Assembly: GCF_002873455.1 (NCBI RefSeq)
Contig: NZ_MCUN01000010.1
Location: 124,001 to 188,000 of the forward strand
Direction: 5' to 3'
Length of the DNA: 64,000 nt
DNA from: Vibrio splendidus
Lineage (GTDB): Bacteria > Pseudomonadota > Gammaproteobacteria > Enterobacterales > Vibrionaceae
This document shows positions 7,994 to 18,700 of this stretch, in pieces. The notes beneath the pieces are model-generated. The model ran no database searches. It was not told where the DNA came from and was given only the letters and a program-made list of their open reading frames with translations. The position numbers were made by a program, and so were the translations under genes. Each line of letters starts with the position of its first letter. Positions within the stretch are counted from its first letter, which is position 1.

Positions 7994-9358
7994 ATGGAAA
8001 CCATCTGGATTAAGAATCCTCTCGCAATCTACACTGGCTCACTAGTTGATGCAGAAGGCGGTATTGTCATTAAAGGTAATAAAATCATTGAGCTGGTTGG
8101 CAAACACAAAGAGCCAACCTCACCCGTAGATTACAGCGTCGACGCCTCTCGTCATGTTGTAACCCCAGGGCTTATCAATGCGCACCACCACTTCTATCAA
8201 ACCCTAACGCGTGCCTACCCCGGAGCACTCAATAAAGAACTCTTCCATTGGCTGCAAAGCCTCTATCCTGTTTGGGCTAATCTCGATGCTGAAATGATGA
8301 GCCTTGCCACAGAGCTGGCTCTGGTCGAGTTAATGATGTCAGGGTGTACGACAGCATCAGACCATCATTACTTGCTACCCAGTGGGCTAGAACACGCCAT
8401 CGATTTACAAGTCGAGGCGGCAGAGAAACTGGGTGTAAGAGCAATATTTACGCGCGGCTCCATGAGCCTTGGGGAAGATGAAGGTGGACTACCTCCACGA
8501 CACACCATTCAAGCCGAACAGACCATTATTGATGACAGCCAACGCTTGATTCGCGATTACCACCAGCGTGATGAAGGGGCGATGATTCAAATCGCGCTCG
8601 CGCCTTGTTCGCCATTCTCGGTCACTACAGACCTGATGAAAGAAACCGCCAAGATCAGCGAACGTGAAAACGTAATGATGCACACGCACTTATGTGAAAC
8701 GCTCGATGAGGAGGACTTCTGTATCGAGAAGTTTGGCCTGCGCCCAGTTGATTACCTAGAAGATGTCGGTTGGCTCAACGAACGCACTTGGCTCGCTCAT
8801 GGTATTCACTTCAATCCAGAAGAGATCAAGCGCTTAGGTAAAGCAGGAATTGGTATTAGCCACTGCCCGACGTCCAACATGATGTTGGCTTCCGGTATTT
8901 GTAAGAACAACGACCTTGAAGCCGCTGGCGTCAAAGTCGGCCTTGGCGTGGATGGTTCGGCCTCAAATGACGGCTCTAATATGATTGCCGAAGTACGCAT
9001 GGCGATGTATTTACAACGCTTGCAATATGGCTCGGCAAACGTATCTCACTTCGACGCGCTGCGCTGGGCAACGTCAGGCTCTGCACGAGCGATGGGGAGA
9101 ACCGATATTGGTACGCTAGAAGTCGGCAAACAAGCCGACATCGCGATGTTCAAGCTCGATGATATTCGTTTCTCTGGTAGCCACGATCCACTGGCGGCAT
9201 TGCTACTTTGTGGCGCTCAACAAGCGGATAAGGTGATGGTAGCTGGAAAGTGGCGAGTGAATGATGGTGCCGTGATTGGCGTAGACATGGAGCTACTGAT
9301 GCACCGCCACCACGCCGCGGCCATGAAACTAGGTAAGCTGGCGATGAATAACAACTAA
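7994..9358 (+). CDS. 8-oxoguanine deaminase (amidohydrolase superfamily)
   Basis: Cytosolic metal-dependent deaminase, most like 8-oxoguanine deaminases, which convert 8-oxoguanine to urate; 454 residues. Metal-site motifs are visible: NAHHHFYQTLTRAYPG (HxH type), HTHLCET, LAHGIHF and GLGVDGSASNDGSN. The stretch LFHWLQSLYPVWANL after the HxH is characteristic of the 8-oxoguanine deaminase subgroup, as opposed to guanine deaminase or atrazine-type hydrolases. AAGGA lies nine bases before the ATG. Its product, urate, is the substrate of PuuD, so the location in the block supports the call. Guanine or another oxopurine as substrate is the main alternative. Confidence 0.85.
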   Translation: METIWIKNPLAIYTGSLVDAEGGIVIKGNKIIELVGKHKEPTSPVDYSVDASRHVVTPGLINAHHHFYQTLTRAYPGALNKELFHWLQSLYPVWANLDAEMMSLATELALVELMMSGCTTASDHHYLLPSGLEHAIDLQVEAAEKLGVRAIFTRGSMSLGEDEGGLPPRHTIQAEQTIIDDSQRLIRDYHQRDEGAMIQIALAPCSPFSVTTDLMKETAKISERENVMMHTHLCETLDEEDFCIEKFGLRPVDYLEDVGWLNERTWLAHGIHFNPEEIKRLGKAGIGISHCPTSNMMLASGICKNNDLEAAGVKVGLGVDGSASNDGSNMIAEVRMAMYLQRLQYGSANVSHFDALRWATSGSARAMGRTDIGTLEVGKQADIAMFKLDDIRFSGSHDPLAALLLCGAQQADKVMVAGKWRVNDGAVIGVDMELLMHRHHAAAMKLGKLAMNNN

Positions 9359-10143
9359 CTACTTTACTTGCCCATCAAACACTGCAAGCCAATGCGCGTG
9401 GCGAAGATGGGCAAACACTCATAAGTATCCGAAACATCTAAAAACATTCGAAAACACACGCAAACATCTACGAAAACCTGCAAAGAAAATCTGAAGACAT
9501 AATTGCCTCTCAGTTTATGTATCAGTCAGTTTTCTTAAATAGTTCTATCTTTATTAAACTAAAAAATAAACCTTAACTAATTGAAGATAACCTAATTTAA
9601 TGCAATCTAATTTAATAATTACTAATAAAACATTCACTAATTAAATATTCGATTAATATAAAGACACTCGTACATTGTTTGGCACAGATCAAATTTAAAA
9701 CGTTCGTTCTATTTATATATTCATCAAATTAATCAACAGATTTAGTAATAATCATAATGATGACTGTAATTATACTTTTATCATTTACCACCTTTATGAA
9801 TAGAATGAAAACCCCTCGAGACCTTTCCATACCTAGCCTGACAAAAGAAACAAAACTAATGATTCAAATATCATTAAATTCAATAGATCAGCAAACGATC
9901 AATATGAATCCAAATGTGTGATCTAAATAGAACTTTTCATTATAAATCTGCTATAGATTGGCCGAATCTTATAAAAACAAAAAACACATTAAAGGAGTGA
10001 ATTTTAAAACCATAAAATAATCACAAGAATAACAATATAAAACTATTCAATAACCCTTCATAAATATCTAAATAATGCCATCAAATGGCAGGGGGATTAT
10101 TGTCTTTGCAAAAAGCTAATAACAAATCTAACAGGGCTAAACG
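9359..10143. other. 785-bp AT-rich gene-free region
   Basis: No convincing gene. It begins with an imperfect structure, arms TTGCCCATC (9368-9376) and GATGGGCAA (9406-9414), which may end the deaminase transcript. The rest, especially 9480-10080, is strongly AT-rich with many A and T tracts, the sort of DNA that H-NS binds. It presumably holds the promoter of the toxin-like genes downstream. Confidence 0.6.
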
Positions 10144-11382
10144 ATGAAAAAAATCACAAAAACACTCGTATTATCTTCAATTTCAATTGGGCTACTTTCC
10201 TCTTTTGCTTTCACTTCTCAAGCAGCGTCAGTTCAAATTAACCAAGCGTCAGCTGAACAAAACATACCTCAAATCACCTACAATACGATCATCGGTGAGA
10301 ATGGCGTCTTTATTGACCTAGAGACCGACAACTTTATCCTAAAGCAACAAGAGTGGTATCAGATCCAAGCTTATGTCGAAGGTGCGTTGGCGCTGCCCGT
10401 GACAGAAGCCAGTATGAAGTCGACTTTAAGTATCCCTAACGATATTCCTTTCTCTAATTTCCAAGCACTTGTCGAGCAATACTCAAGCATTCACGATACT
10501 GCCTTTTATTGGAAAAAAGACCTTTACCCAAGCATCGTTGATCTTTCATTAAGCTTAGCCAATTACGCACAAATCAAAGACTATATGCTCAACCCTTTGA
10601 GCGACGCCTTAAATGAAATGCTGGCCAAAGCATTCTCGCCACTGCCAGAAGATATTGAAGCAGTGGAACGCAATAGAAAGATGGCGATCGCTTACCTAAA
10701 AAGCCTGCAGAACTTTTCGATGAGATACCAACAAGAAGTGTCTGACGTTGGCGGCAGTCTATTGGAATTTTCAGCCACACTGGACACGCAAAAATTGCAG
10801 TTAGATGTGCTGGAAGGCACACACAACGGCTATCTAAGCGATGATGGCAGTGCCCTTCAGCAACGAGTGAATGACATCAATGCGCGCATTACTCAACTCA
10901 ATAAAGATTATACTCACTACGTTACGGTCGCCTCTACTGCTGTGACTTATGCATGGTTCCCTCTGGTTGCAGGGCCAATCATGGGCGTCTTCGGCGATAA
11001 AGCAGAAAAAGCACGCAAACTTCGTAACGAATTACAAAACGAAGTAAAAGAGCTTCAAGAGCAGTTAACTTACACGCAGAAGATATATAACTCTTATCAT
11101 CGATCTTCAGAGAGTATCGATGTAATTTCTCAGCAAATTGAAAATGCGATTCCACATATTAATAAGCTGAAATTGAACTGGCAGAAAATGAATGCCGACT
11201 TTACTTCACTGCTCGTTGCACTTGAACAAGCTCAGGATAACGCCGACATCATGAAAGATGACACCATGTTGGGTGCGATAGGCGCTCTTGCGAATACAAC
11301 AGTTGCGGAAAGTAATTGGACGAATATTAGTGAGAAAGCAAAAGCGTTCGCAAACAATGCATATATCCAAAAAATGGATTAG
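10144..11382 (+). CDS. Alpha-xenorhabdolysin (XaxA/YaxA)-like pore-forming toxin subunit
   Basis: Secreted alpha-helical protein of 412 residues resembling subunit A of the XaxAB/YaxAB binary pore-forming toxins (ClyA superfamily). Seen: an N-terminal signal peptide ending near residue 27 (SQA/AS); the segment YVEGALALPVTEASM, which parallels the conserved YVxxGLxLP region of YaxA; long helices; and a head region with TQLNKDYTHYV, a hydrophobic stretch at about residues 264-285 (TAVTYAWFPLVAGPIMGVFG) and DKAEKARKLRNELQNEVKEL, which matches the corresponding YaxA order of helix, hydrophobic hairpin and K/R/E-rich helix. YaxA itself has no signal peptide, so this version appears to be exported through Sec. 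It is followed 200 bp later by a second secreted gene in place of a normal XaxB. Confidence 0.75.
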   Translation: MKKITKTLVLSSISIGLLSSFAFTSQAASVQINQASAEQNIPQITYNTIIGENGVFIDLETDNFILKQQEWYQIQAYVEGALALPVTEASMKSTLSIPNDIPFSNFQALVEQYSSIHDTAFYWKKDLYPSIVDLSLSLANYAQIKDYMLNPLSDALNEMLAKAFSPLPEDIEAVERNRKMAIAYLKSLQNFSMRYQQEVSDVGGSLLEFSATLDTQKLQLDVLEGTHNGYLSDDGSALQQRVNDINARITQLNKDYTHYVTVASTAVTYAWFPLVAGPIMGVFGDKAEKARKLRNELQNEVKELQEQLTYTQKIYNSYHRSSESIDVISQQIENAIPHINKLKLNWQKMNADFTSLLVALEQAQDNADIMKDDTMLGAIGALANTTVAESNWTNISEKAKAFANNAYIQKMD

Positions 11383-11505
11383 TCCCTATACCTCTCGAAA
11401 AATAGCGCGACAGATAAAATCAACGCTATATACAACAACTCTATACGCAGTAAATAAACTGCTAAAAATATAACAAGATAGCCAAATTATCTTCCGAATA
11501 AGAAG

Positions 11506-11536
11506 CCGCACCTTAAGCAAATTAAGGTGGCGGTTT
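11506..11536 (+). terminator. Hairpin between the two toxin-like genes (possible attenuator)
   Basis: CCGCACCTTAA (11506-11516) pairs with TTAAGGTGGCGG (11522-11533) apart from one bulged G, then a short TTT. It could be a leaky terminator that lowers expression of the second gene relative to the first. Confidence 0.5.
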
Positions 11537-11582
11537 CTGCTATCCAAAATTTGGCAAATACTAATTTCGACAGGATATAGAT

Positions 11583-13979
11583 ATGAGACTTCTACCTATT
11601 ATTATTTCTCTTTCATTTTCTCCACAGGCTTTTTCTAGCGACTGGCTTGAACTAAACAATTTACCCAATTCAACCGAATACCCAACCTGGGTTCAGTCTG
11701 CCTATTCCAATGTTGGCGTCCTATCGCGTTCAACATCCGATTTACACATCAACCTAAGTGACTGGATTGCAGAGCAGAACCTCTACGTCACTAAGCCTTC
11801 AAAAATCGTTGTTTTTGCAGATACGATTGAGGTTCCAGAGAACTTCAACTTACTCGTAAATAACCAAAACATCCTGATATTTGCACGTAGAATCGTTGGT
11901 CAAGGCACACCAACGTTTGTGCTCGGACAGCAAGGTTCTGCTGCCTCGATTTCTGTGATTGCGGGCCAGATAGAAACACCCATCAATGTGCTTGCTTTTC
12001 AAAGTGATGGCAGTATTACACGAGATGCTCTAACAGGAAAAATCGGTGATGGTGAGTCCGTTGTCTTAGCTGGAGAAAACTACCGAAGAACCACCATCGA
12101 CTCAAACATCACTGGGCAAATGAAATTAGCTTCTGAGCCTTTTACAGACATTGTAAATCGTTCTTTTGATATGGCTGCTAGCTTATACGACACTAACCCA
12201 GAGCTTAGCCTCGACCTCATCAACTGGATTGAACAGAGCCTACGTTACTCAGGTTCTGTAGTAGAAGACGACCCTATTCTTTCAGATCTTTACCTGCAAA
12301 CGGTCGCGTTCAAACAGTTCATTAGCTTCAGTACTAAAGAGAGCCACTACGTACCTTACCTGGACAAAGTTCTGTACCAAGACAAGTACGAAGCGTATCT
12401 GAAGGCGATGGTCGCCTACCAAGCTCAATGGGACATTATTCAAGACAGAAACACCGTCATTGAAGACAAAATAGAAGCCGCTAAGTTAGCACTCGCTAAC
12501 ATTGAAGACGTTCTTCGCGCTCAAAGTTCAATCATTACGCAAACCCAATCAAACATAGACAAGATAGGAGACAGCCTTACTGAGGTTGATAGCCAATACA
12601 AAGCACAAGAGTTAGTCACCCTTGATGCGAGAACGACTTACTTAGTTGGCGTAGAGAATTGGAAAACCCAACAACAGCTCAAAGCAGCTTTGGCCATATT
12701 CAAAGCGATAGCCGAGATTGGCAGTGCGGTAAGTGGCGTATTCACAGGCAACCTTTCAGGTGTCAACGACCTAACTGAGCAATTGGCTAAAACGCCCGAA
12801 GCGTTAGAAAAAGCGAAAAACCTAGTCACCAATATCAAGTCGGTCACGGGCATTATTGATAGCGTGACCAAAACGATTTCTGGTATCTCTCAGCTGACCG
12901 CTGATATTAAATCAACCATCAAACTCCAGAAGATATCGGAAGCGATGGATGGCTTTAACTTCAACATCCCAACCATCAATGAAAGCAATCTGGCGTGGGA
13001 TCTGATGATCACTGAGATCCGCAGCAACTTAAGATATGCCGATAGCTTAGGTATCAAAGGATCAAGACAATACCTGCTCGAACTCGAAAAGCAGGTTCTG
13101 TTAGGTAAAGCCATTAACATCACGCAGCTTAACTTTGCTCAGGAGCAAGCCAAGCTGGTCGACTTGTTGTTAACCAAGAACGTAACCATTAATCAACAGC
13201 AAAGGCTGAATGATGCAATTGGGGGTTATCAGGTAGACACCGACAGCTTCGATTCGATTGAACGTGAACTATCAAGAGTATTGATGCACTTCAAACGCCC
13301 GATGTACGTTGCTTTATCTAACTATGTTCAGGCATACGAATATTGGGCATTGAAGCCAAGCGAGGTCACGCCTTCTCTGAATAAAAGCTACTTAGACTAC
13401 CAGTTTGATTTGGCGTCCATCGAAAGTGAGTATGTGAATGCACTGTCTTCTTTCCAACCCGCACCACAAGACTTCACCATAGATAACTACACCATTTCCA
13501 GCCCGGAGCAACTCGAGAGCTTTGCAACGACAGGACAACTCAACTTCTCTATTCCATTGGAGCAAGTCCAACTCTGTTCGTTTGACCGCGTTAGGCTATC
13601 CACGGTACGAGTGTTCTTAGAGGGTGAAAACTTACCTTATGGCAAACAACTCAACCTGCGAGTTTCAAGTTCGGGTAACTATTTAGACCGATATGAAAAT
13701 CAAGATTACCAGTTCAGTTCTAACCCTGTTTCACGTGCGTTCTATTACCGCCTAGATGATCCAACCACCAACGATGTTAGCATCATCACCGATGGCGCCG
13801 TGGCGAATAAATTCGAATACGCTTACTTCCAACCCACTCCGTTTTCATCATGGAATGTCACACTCAACAACTTTGATAAAACCGAACAAGCGAACAACCA
13901 GTATCTACAAGATATCGAGCAGATTCGCGTCGAGTTCTTAGGCAGCGGTATCCCGAATGGGAATAGCTGCTCTAATTAG
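11583..13979 (+). CDS. Large secreted helical protein, putative partner of the XaxA-like toxin
   Basis: I do not recognise a characterised family for the whole protein (798 residues). Residues 1-19 are a signal peptide. Residues about 30-165 look beta-rich (repeated hydrophobic strands such as SKIVVFADTIEV and NILIFARRIVG). Residues about 280-345 are coiled coil, followed at about 365-390 by an amphipathic hydrophobic segment (LKAALAIFKAIAEIGSAVSG) and more long helices to about residue 620. From about 645 the C-terminus is beta-rich, with GQLNFSIPLEQV and then DRVRLSTVRVFLEG, in layout reminiscent of the C-terminal domain of Tc-toxin A subunits; that is an impression only. AGGA lies seven bases before the ATG. 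Position and secretion signal suggest it works with the upstream pore-former. Confidence 0.7.
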   Translation: MRLLPIIISLSFSPQAFSSDWLELNNLPNSTEYPTWVQSAYSNVGVLSRSTSDLHINLSDWIAEQNLYVTKPSKIVVFADTIEVPENFNLLVNNQNILIFARRIVGQGTPTFVLGQQGSAASISVIAGQIETPINVLAFQSDGSITRDALTGKIGDGESVVLAGENYRRTTIDSNITGQMKLASEPFTDIVNRSFDMAASLYDTNPELSLDLINWIEQSLRYSGSVVEDDPILSDLYLQTVAFKQFISFSTKESHYVPYLDKVLYQDKYEAYLKAMVAYQAQWDIIQDRNTVIEDKIEAAKLALANIEDVLRAQSSIITQTQSNIDKIGDSLTEVDSQYKAQELVTLDARTTYLVGVENWKTQQQLKAALAIFKAIAEIGSAVSGVFTGNLSGVNDLTEQLAKTPEALEKAKNLVTNIKSVTGIIDSVTKTISGISQLTADIKSTIKLQKISEAMDGFNFNIPTINESNLAWDLMITEIRSNLRYADSLGIKGSRQYLLELEKQVLLGKAINITQLNFAQEQAKLVDLLLTKNVTINQQQRLNDAIGGYQVDTDSFDSIERELSRVLMHFKRPMYVALSNYVQAYEYWALKPSEVTPSLNKSYLDYQFDLASIESEYVNALSSFQPAPQDFTIDNYTISSPEQLESFATTGQLNFSIPLEQVQLCSFDRVRLSTVRVFLEGENLPYGKQLNLRVSSSGNYLDRYENQDYQFSSNPVSRAFYYRLDDPTTNDVSIITDGAVANKFEYAYFQPTPFSSWNVTLNNFDKTEQANNQYLQDIEQIRVEFLGSGIPNGNSCSN

Positions 13980-14095
13980 GCAAGTGCTGTTTTAATTAAG
14001 CAAATGTTACTCTCGTTAACCAAGAGCTACTTTAATTAACCGAGGCGTTGCTTTAATCCAAAGAACCGAGGTTAAGGGGATAAGCCAGCAACAAA

Positions 14096-14118
14096 AAGGC
14101 CGACATTACGTCGGCCTT
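14096..14118. terminator. Bidirectional terminator between convergent genes
   Basis: Stem AAGGCCGAC/GTCGGCCTT with loop ATTAC, with A-rich sequence on the left and T-rich on the right, between the convergent toxin-partner and amidohydrolase genes. Confidence 0.8.
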
Positions 14119-14155
14119 GTTCATTCTTTTCGATTTTAAGAACTAGGTTTACATC

Positions 14156-15592
14156 CTAATCCATCAAGCTCTTCGACTTGATTGCCTTCTTAGAAAGCTC
14201 TTTAGCAAACGCTTTAATGTCAGTTTCAAATCCATCGACGCTTTGGCGAATTTCATCCAGTTGAACCGTCTGCATCACTCGGTTTTCCATCACGATTTGG
14301 CCATTAACGATGGTCGTGTCGATATTGCTTGGATTCGCTTGATAAACCAGTGTCGCGTATGGGTCGTAGCTTGGCATCATGTTCGCCGATTGTGTCTCTA
14401 CAATCACGATATCTGCTTTCTTTCCGACTTCAAGAGAACCGATTTGGTCTTCCATATGCAAAGCTTTCGCGCCGCCTAATGTCGCCATCTCGATCACTTG
14501 TTCAGGGATCATAATGGTGCGGTCTGAATGCTTTAAGCGTTGCATGTTAGCTGCGTAACTTAGGGTACGCATGATATCAACTTGGTTGGAGCTCATTGGC
14601 CCGTCTGTGCCTAAACCAATACGCATATCAGCTCGGTACATCTCCCACGCAGGAGCTATTCCTGTCGCACCCTTGGCGTTCGCCATTGGATTGTATGAGA
14701 TACCCGCATCCGCCTGTTTCAGAAGCTTTTGGTCGTTCTCTGACAGGTGGATACCGTGAGCAATCACTACACGCTCATCGAGCACACCAATTTCATCCAT
14801 GTATTCCACTGGTGACGTCGCTTTGGTTTCATCTTTGATGCGCTTTTCTTCATTAGGGAATTCAGCAACATGAATCAACACCGGTACATCGTATTGAGCA
14901 GACAGTTTATTGATTTCTTGCAACTTGTCTTTGCTCACAGTGTACACCGCGTGTGGTGCATAAGCGGGTGTGATTAACTCATCGTTTTTGTACTGCTCGA
15001 TAAAACCTTTGGCATATTCAATTCCGCCATAAGGTTCTTTAGCATCGACCACTGGGAACTTAATCACCGTCTCGCCAAGCACTGCACGCAGGCCAACTTC
15101 TTTGGTCGCCTTGGCCATTTCGTCCATGTGGTAATACATGTCGGCGTAGGTGGTTACACCGCTTTGTGCCAATTCGATCGAGCCAAGCTTAGTCGCGTTG
15201 TAAATCAGTTCACGGCTTAGCTTTTCGGCTTCGAGTGGGAAAAAGTAAGCAAACAGACGATTCGAAATGCCCTCTTCGCCTAAGCCACGAAATGCAATCA
15301 TAGGAAGATGGTTGTGCGCGTTCACCATGCCCGGCATAACGATCCCATCTTGAGCATCTATCACCTTTTCAGCACGGTACTGAGTAATCAAATCCTCATT
15401 GCCCACTGCGATGATCTGGTCGTTTTTCACGACGACAACACCATCTTCAATCACATCCATTTCTGAATTGATTGTTAGAACCTGTCCATTGGTGATGATC
15501 AGATCGGCGTTGTATGTTTGCGTCGCGACTGTCGAACCACAGCCTGCCAGTAGAACTGCGCTGATGGTGCATGCCAAGCTTTTAAGCGTCAT
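14156..15592 (-). CDS. Amidohydrolase-family lipoprotein (deaminase-like)
   Basis: Exported metal-dependent hydrolase of the TrzA/SsnA/MtaD-like amidohydrolase group; 478 residues from ATG 15590-15592, chosen because AGGT precedes it at seven bases and because it gives a clean lipoprotein signal with lipobox LAGC near residue 17. Metal and catalytic motifs: VNAHNHLPM (HxH), HVAEFPNEE, VIAHGIHL and GLGTDGPMSSNQVD. Such enzymes deaminate adenosine- or triazine-type substrates; the substrate here is unknown. The lipid anchor places it on the periplasmic side of a membrane, unlike the cytosolic deaminase at 7994. It lies downstream of an RND pump on the same strand, 194 bp away. Confidence 0.8.
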   Translation of the reverse strand: MTLKSLACTISAVLLAGCGSTVATQTYNADLIITNGQVLTINSEMDVIEDGVVVVKNDQIIAVGNEDLITQYRAEKVIDAQDGIVMPGMVNAHNHLPMIAFRGLGEEGISNRLFAYFFPLEAEKLSRELIYNATKLGSIELAQSGVTTYADMYYHMDEMAKATKEVGLRAVLGETVIKFPVVDAKEPYGGIEYAKGFIEQYKNDELITPAYAPHAVYTVSKDKLQEINKLSAQYDVPVLIHVAEFPNEEKRIKDETKATSPVEYMDEIGVLDERVVIAHGIHLSENDQKLLKQADAGISYNPMANAKGATGIAPAWEMYRADMRIGLGTDGPMSSNQVDIMRTLSYAANMQRLKHSDRTIMIPEQVIEMATLGGAKALHMEDQIGSLEVGKKADIVIVETQSANMMPSYDPYATLVYQANPSNIDTTIVNGQIVMENRVMQTVQLDEIRQSVDGFETDIKAFAKELSKKAIKSKSLMD

Positions 15593-15786
15593 TGCTAAAC
15601 CTATATGTTGTGCGTGTAATATTGTTAGAAGCTTCACTTTGATGTTCTGAGTTGTTCACTTCTAAGTACAATAAGTGCCGCTAATTTTTGCAACACTATA
15701 ACCTGTTATTTAAATAAAATGGCGTACCTAATCGAACCGATTTCAAGATAAATGAGTTATTGCACAACGGGTCACAAAACCGCGCT

Positions 15787-18700
15787 TCACGACTCCTTAA
15801 TGTTTAACGAACTCTCTACATGCAAACTGTCCTTAGTTCTCAAAATCGAGCCTTTAGAAAAGAACAACGCATACATTGCAGGAATCACCAAGAGTACGAC
15901 AGGTAACGAGAACAGCAGACCATAGCCTAGCGTCAGCGACATTGGCCCCATAAACACATCGGTTCCACCTAATCCATACGCCAAGGGGAGCAAGCCAGCC
16001 ACCGTGGTCAGTGATGTCATCACAATCGGACGCAGACGACTAACCGCAGCTTGAGTCACGGCATCCATCACGTTCAGACCTTCGATTCTTAGTTCGTTGA
16101 TTCGATTAATCAGCACCAAGGAATTATTGACCACAACCCCCGTCATCCCAAGTACACCAATCAATCCAAACAGAGACATTGGCTGCATGTGCACCACGAG
16201 TGCCATTAGTGAAGCCATAATCGCAAACGGGATAACCGCCATAATGAGCAGTGGTTGCAACAACGAATTGAACATTACCGCCAATACGAAGTAGATCGCG
16301 ACCATAGCGACAGGGAACACCACCATAAAGCCACTCATGGTTTCATTGGTGCTTTCAGCTTCGCCGCCCACGTTAATAGTCACGCTCGATGGGTATTGAC
16401 CTGTTAGCTCAGTGATTAGCTCATCGGCTAATGCGACAGGACTAATGCTCTCGTCAGACAGAGCGGCAGACACCGTCACTTCACGCTCACCGTTGTAATG
16501 CTTAATCAAACGCGGGATTTCTATCTGCTCAACCATTGCTAATCGGCTGAGCGGTACTTGCTGTCCGTCTGTCGTGTAAATTTTAGTGGTTTTCAGTTTC
16601 TCGATATCGCGGAACTGCTCGTCCAATACCACTCGAATATCGACTTCTTGATCACCAAGCCAAGTGGAAGTCACGCTATTACCATCAAACCCGACACGCA
16701 GCGCATTCGATAAATCGCTCACGGTTAGGTTGTATTTCGCCAACCAGTGATACTGAGGCACAATGTTCAACTGAGGATCTTTTAATGCCTCACTGTAATT
16801 AATACTGGTCACGCCTTGGTAGTCTTCTAGCCAAGCCATCACCAAATCAACGGTTTGATTACGTTCACTCTCTGTTCCACCCAGCACACGGACTTCGACT
16901 GGGTCACATGGAGGCGGGCCACCAGCATCAATCGAGAACTTAATGAACATGTCATCCGATAGCGCTGCCAACTCTTCATTGAGCGCCGTGATAATCTGTT
17001 CGGCTGAACGGGTGCGTTGGTCAAAGTTCGTTAGGTTGATGATGCCCTGCGATACCGGTGACGAGTAAATCAACTCATAACTAACCAGTTCCGTTTCCGG
17101 CAGAGATTCGATCGCTTGCTCGATAGACTGATGGGCGTTTCGCACTTTAGATAATGGAGTTCCCGCCTTTACTTCGGTGTAAATCTCAATGTATTTACCC
17201 GCTTCTGTTGGAAAGATATCCACTTTCAACGAAGACACTAAATAGCCAGATACCGCGAACCCAACGATGGCTAATGCGATCACCGATTTTTTGTAGTTCA
17301 GAGCCATATGCAGTAGGGAGCAGTAACGGTTTGAGATCCATTCAAATCGATCCTTTTCTTGTGTCTTTGAGTTGCTCTCTTTAGCCAAAGATAAATGTGC
17401 TGGCAGCGTCAAGGTACATTCAATGAATGAGAACACGAGCGCAGCAATAACGGTAATTGGAATCACCGCAACCGCCTTGCCCATGGTGCCTGGGATAAAC
17501 ATCATCGGGATAAACACCAAAGCCGTTGTCACTAGGCTCGCCATCAATGGTTTGATCACTTTTAAAGTACCCGACACCGCAGCATCGACACCTTTTTTGC
17601 CCGCTTCCTTTTCTTGAAAAATACTTTCGGCAATGATCACTGAATCATCAACGATAATACCGCTCACCAACAGCAATGCTGCCAATGTGATGCTGTCTAA
17701 GTTCAGCCCCATGATTGGCAGGACCATCATCACACCGAACACACAAAACGGAATCGAAACCGATACCCAGAAAGCGACACGTCGTTGCAGAATCATACTC
17801 AAGATCAGTAAAACCAACACCAAACCTATCGCATCATTGGTGGCCACGATAGAGAACTTCTCACCCATATCCTTACCAAGATCGAGGCTGGTCTGAAAAA
17901 TGAACTGGTCGCCAATACGTTCGCTTTCTCTGTCTAACAAAGCTTTAATACTGTCGATGGTGGTAATGACATCCGCGCTACCACTGTTGGTGATAGAGAA
18001 AATCACCGCAGACTTCCCGCTCAGAACCGGGTCTTCAGTTGTTCGTGCGAAAGTATCAATCACCGTTGCTACATCTGACACACGAACGGCTTGACCAGAA
18101 TCCAGCGCCTTAATCACGATGTTAGACACATCACCCGTCGACGCCACTTTAGTCATGGTGACGATCTTCTGCTCTTGGCTCCATGACTCTACAAAACCAC
18201 CCGATTGCGATAGGTTGTGTTGCTCTATTGCAGTGCTGACATCATTGAACGTAACTTGATATCGGCGTGCTTTTTCAGGATCAACTTCAACCCAAAACTC
18301 ACGCTCGTTAAAACCAGAAAGCTTGATAGAACCTACACCTCCAAGGTTGTTGATTCTCTTTTCTAGCTGATACGCGTAGTGTTGTAATGAGGCGGGATCA
18401 GTGTTGCTGTCTGATAAACTCACGCCAAAGTGATACACATCTAAAGAAGAGGTTTTCTGCTGAGTCACAACGGGGGGCGAGTCAATATCTTTCGGCAGGT
18501 TACCGACTCGGTCTACCGCTTGCTGAATATCTCGTAAGATCACAGCCGCGTCTTCACCGGGTAAATATTCGACCTCAATAAAAGAACGCCCTTCTGAAGA
18601 TTCTGATGAAAAGTAGGCAATGCCATCCACAGAGCGAAGTTCTTTCTCTATCGGGTTAGTGATGTTCAATTCAATGTCTTGAGCTGTTGCGCCGGGATAG

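Noticed and set aside
9757..9921. A 54-codon open frame in the AT-rich spacer before the toxin gene
   Set aside because: No ribosome site, low-complexity AT-rich codons and no recognisable protein feature.
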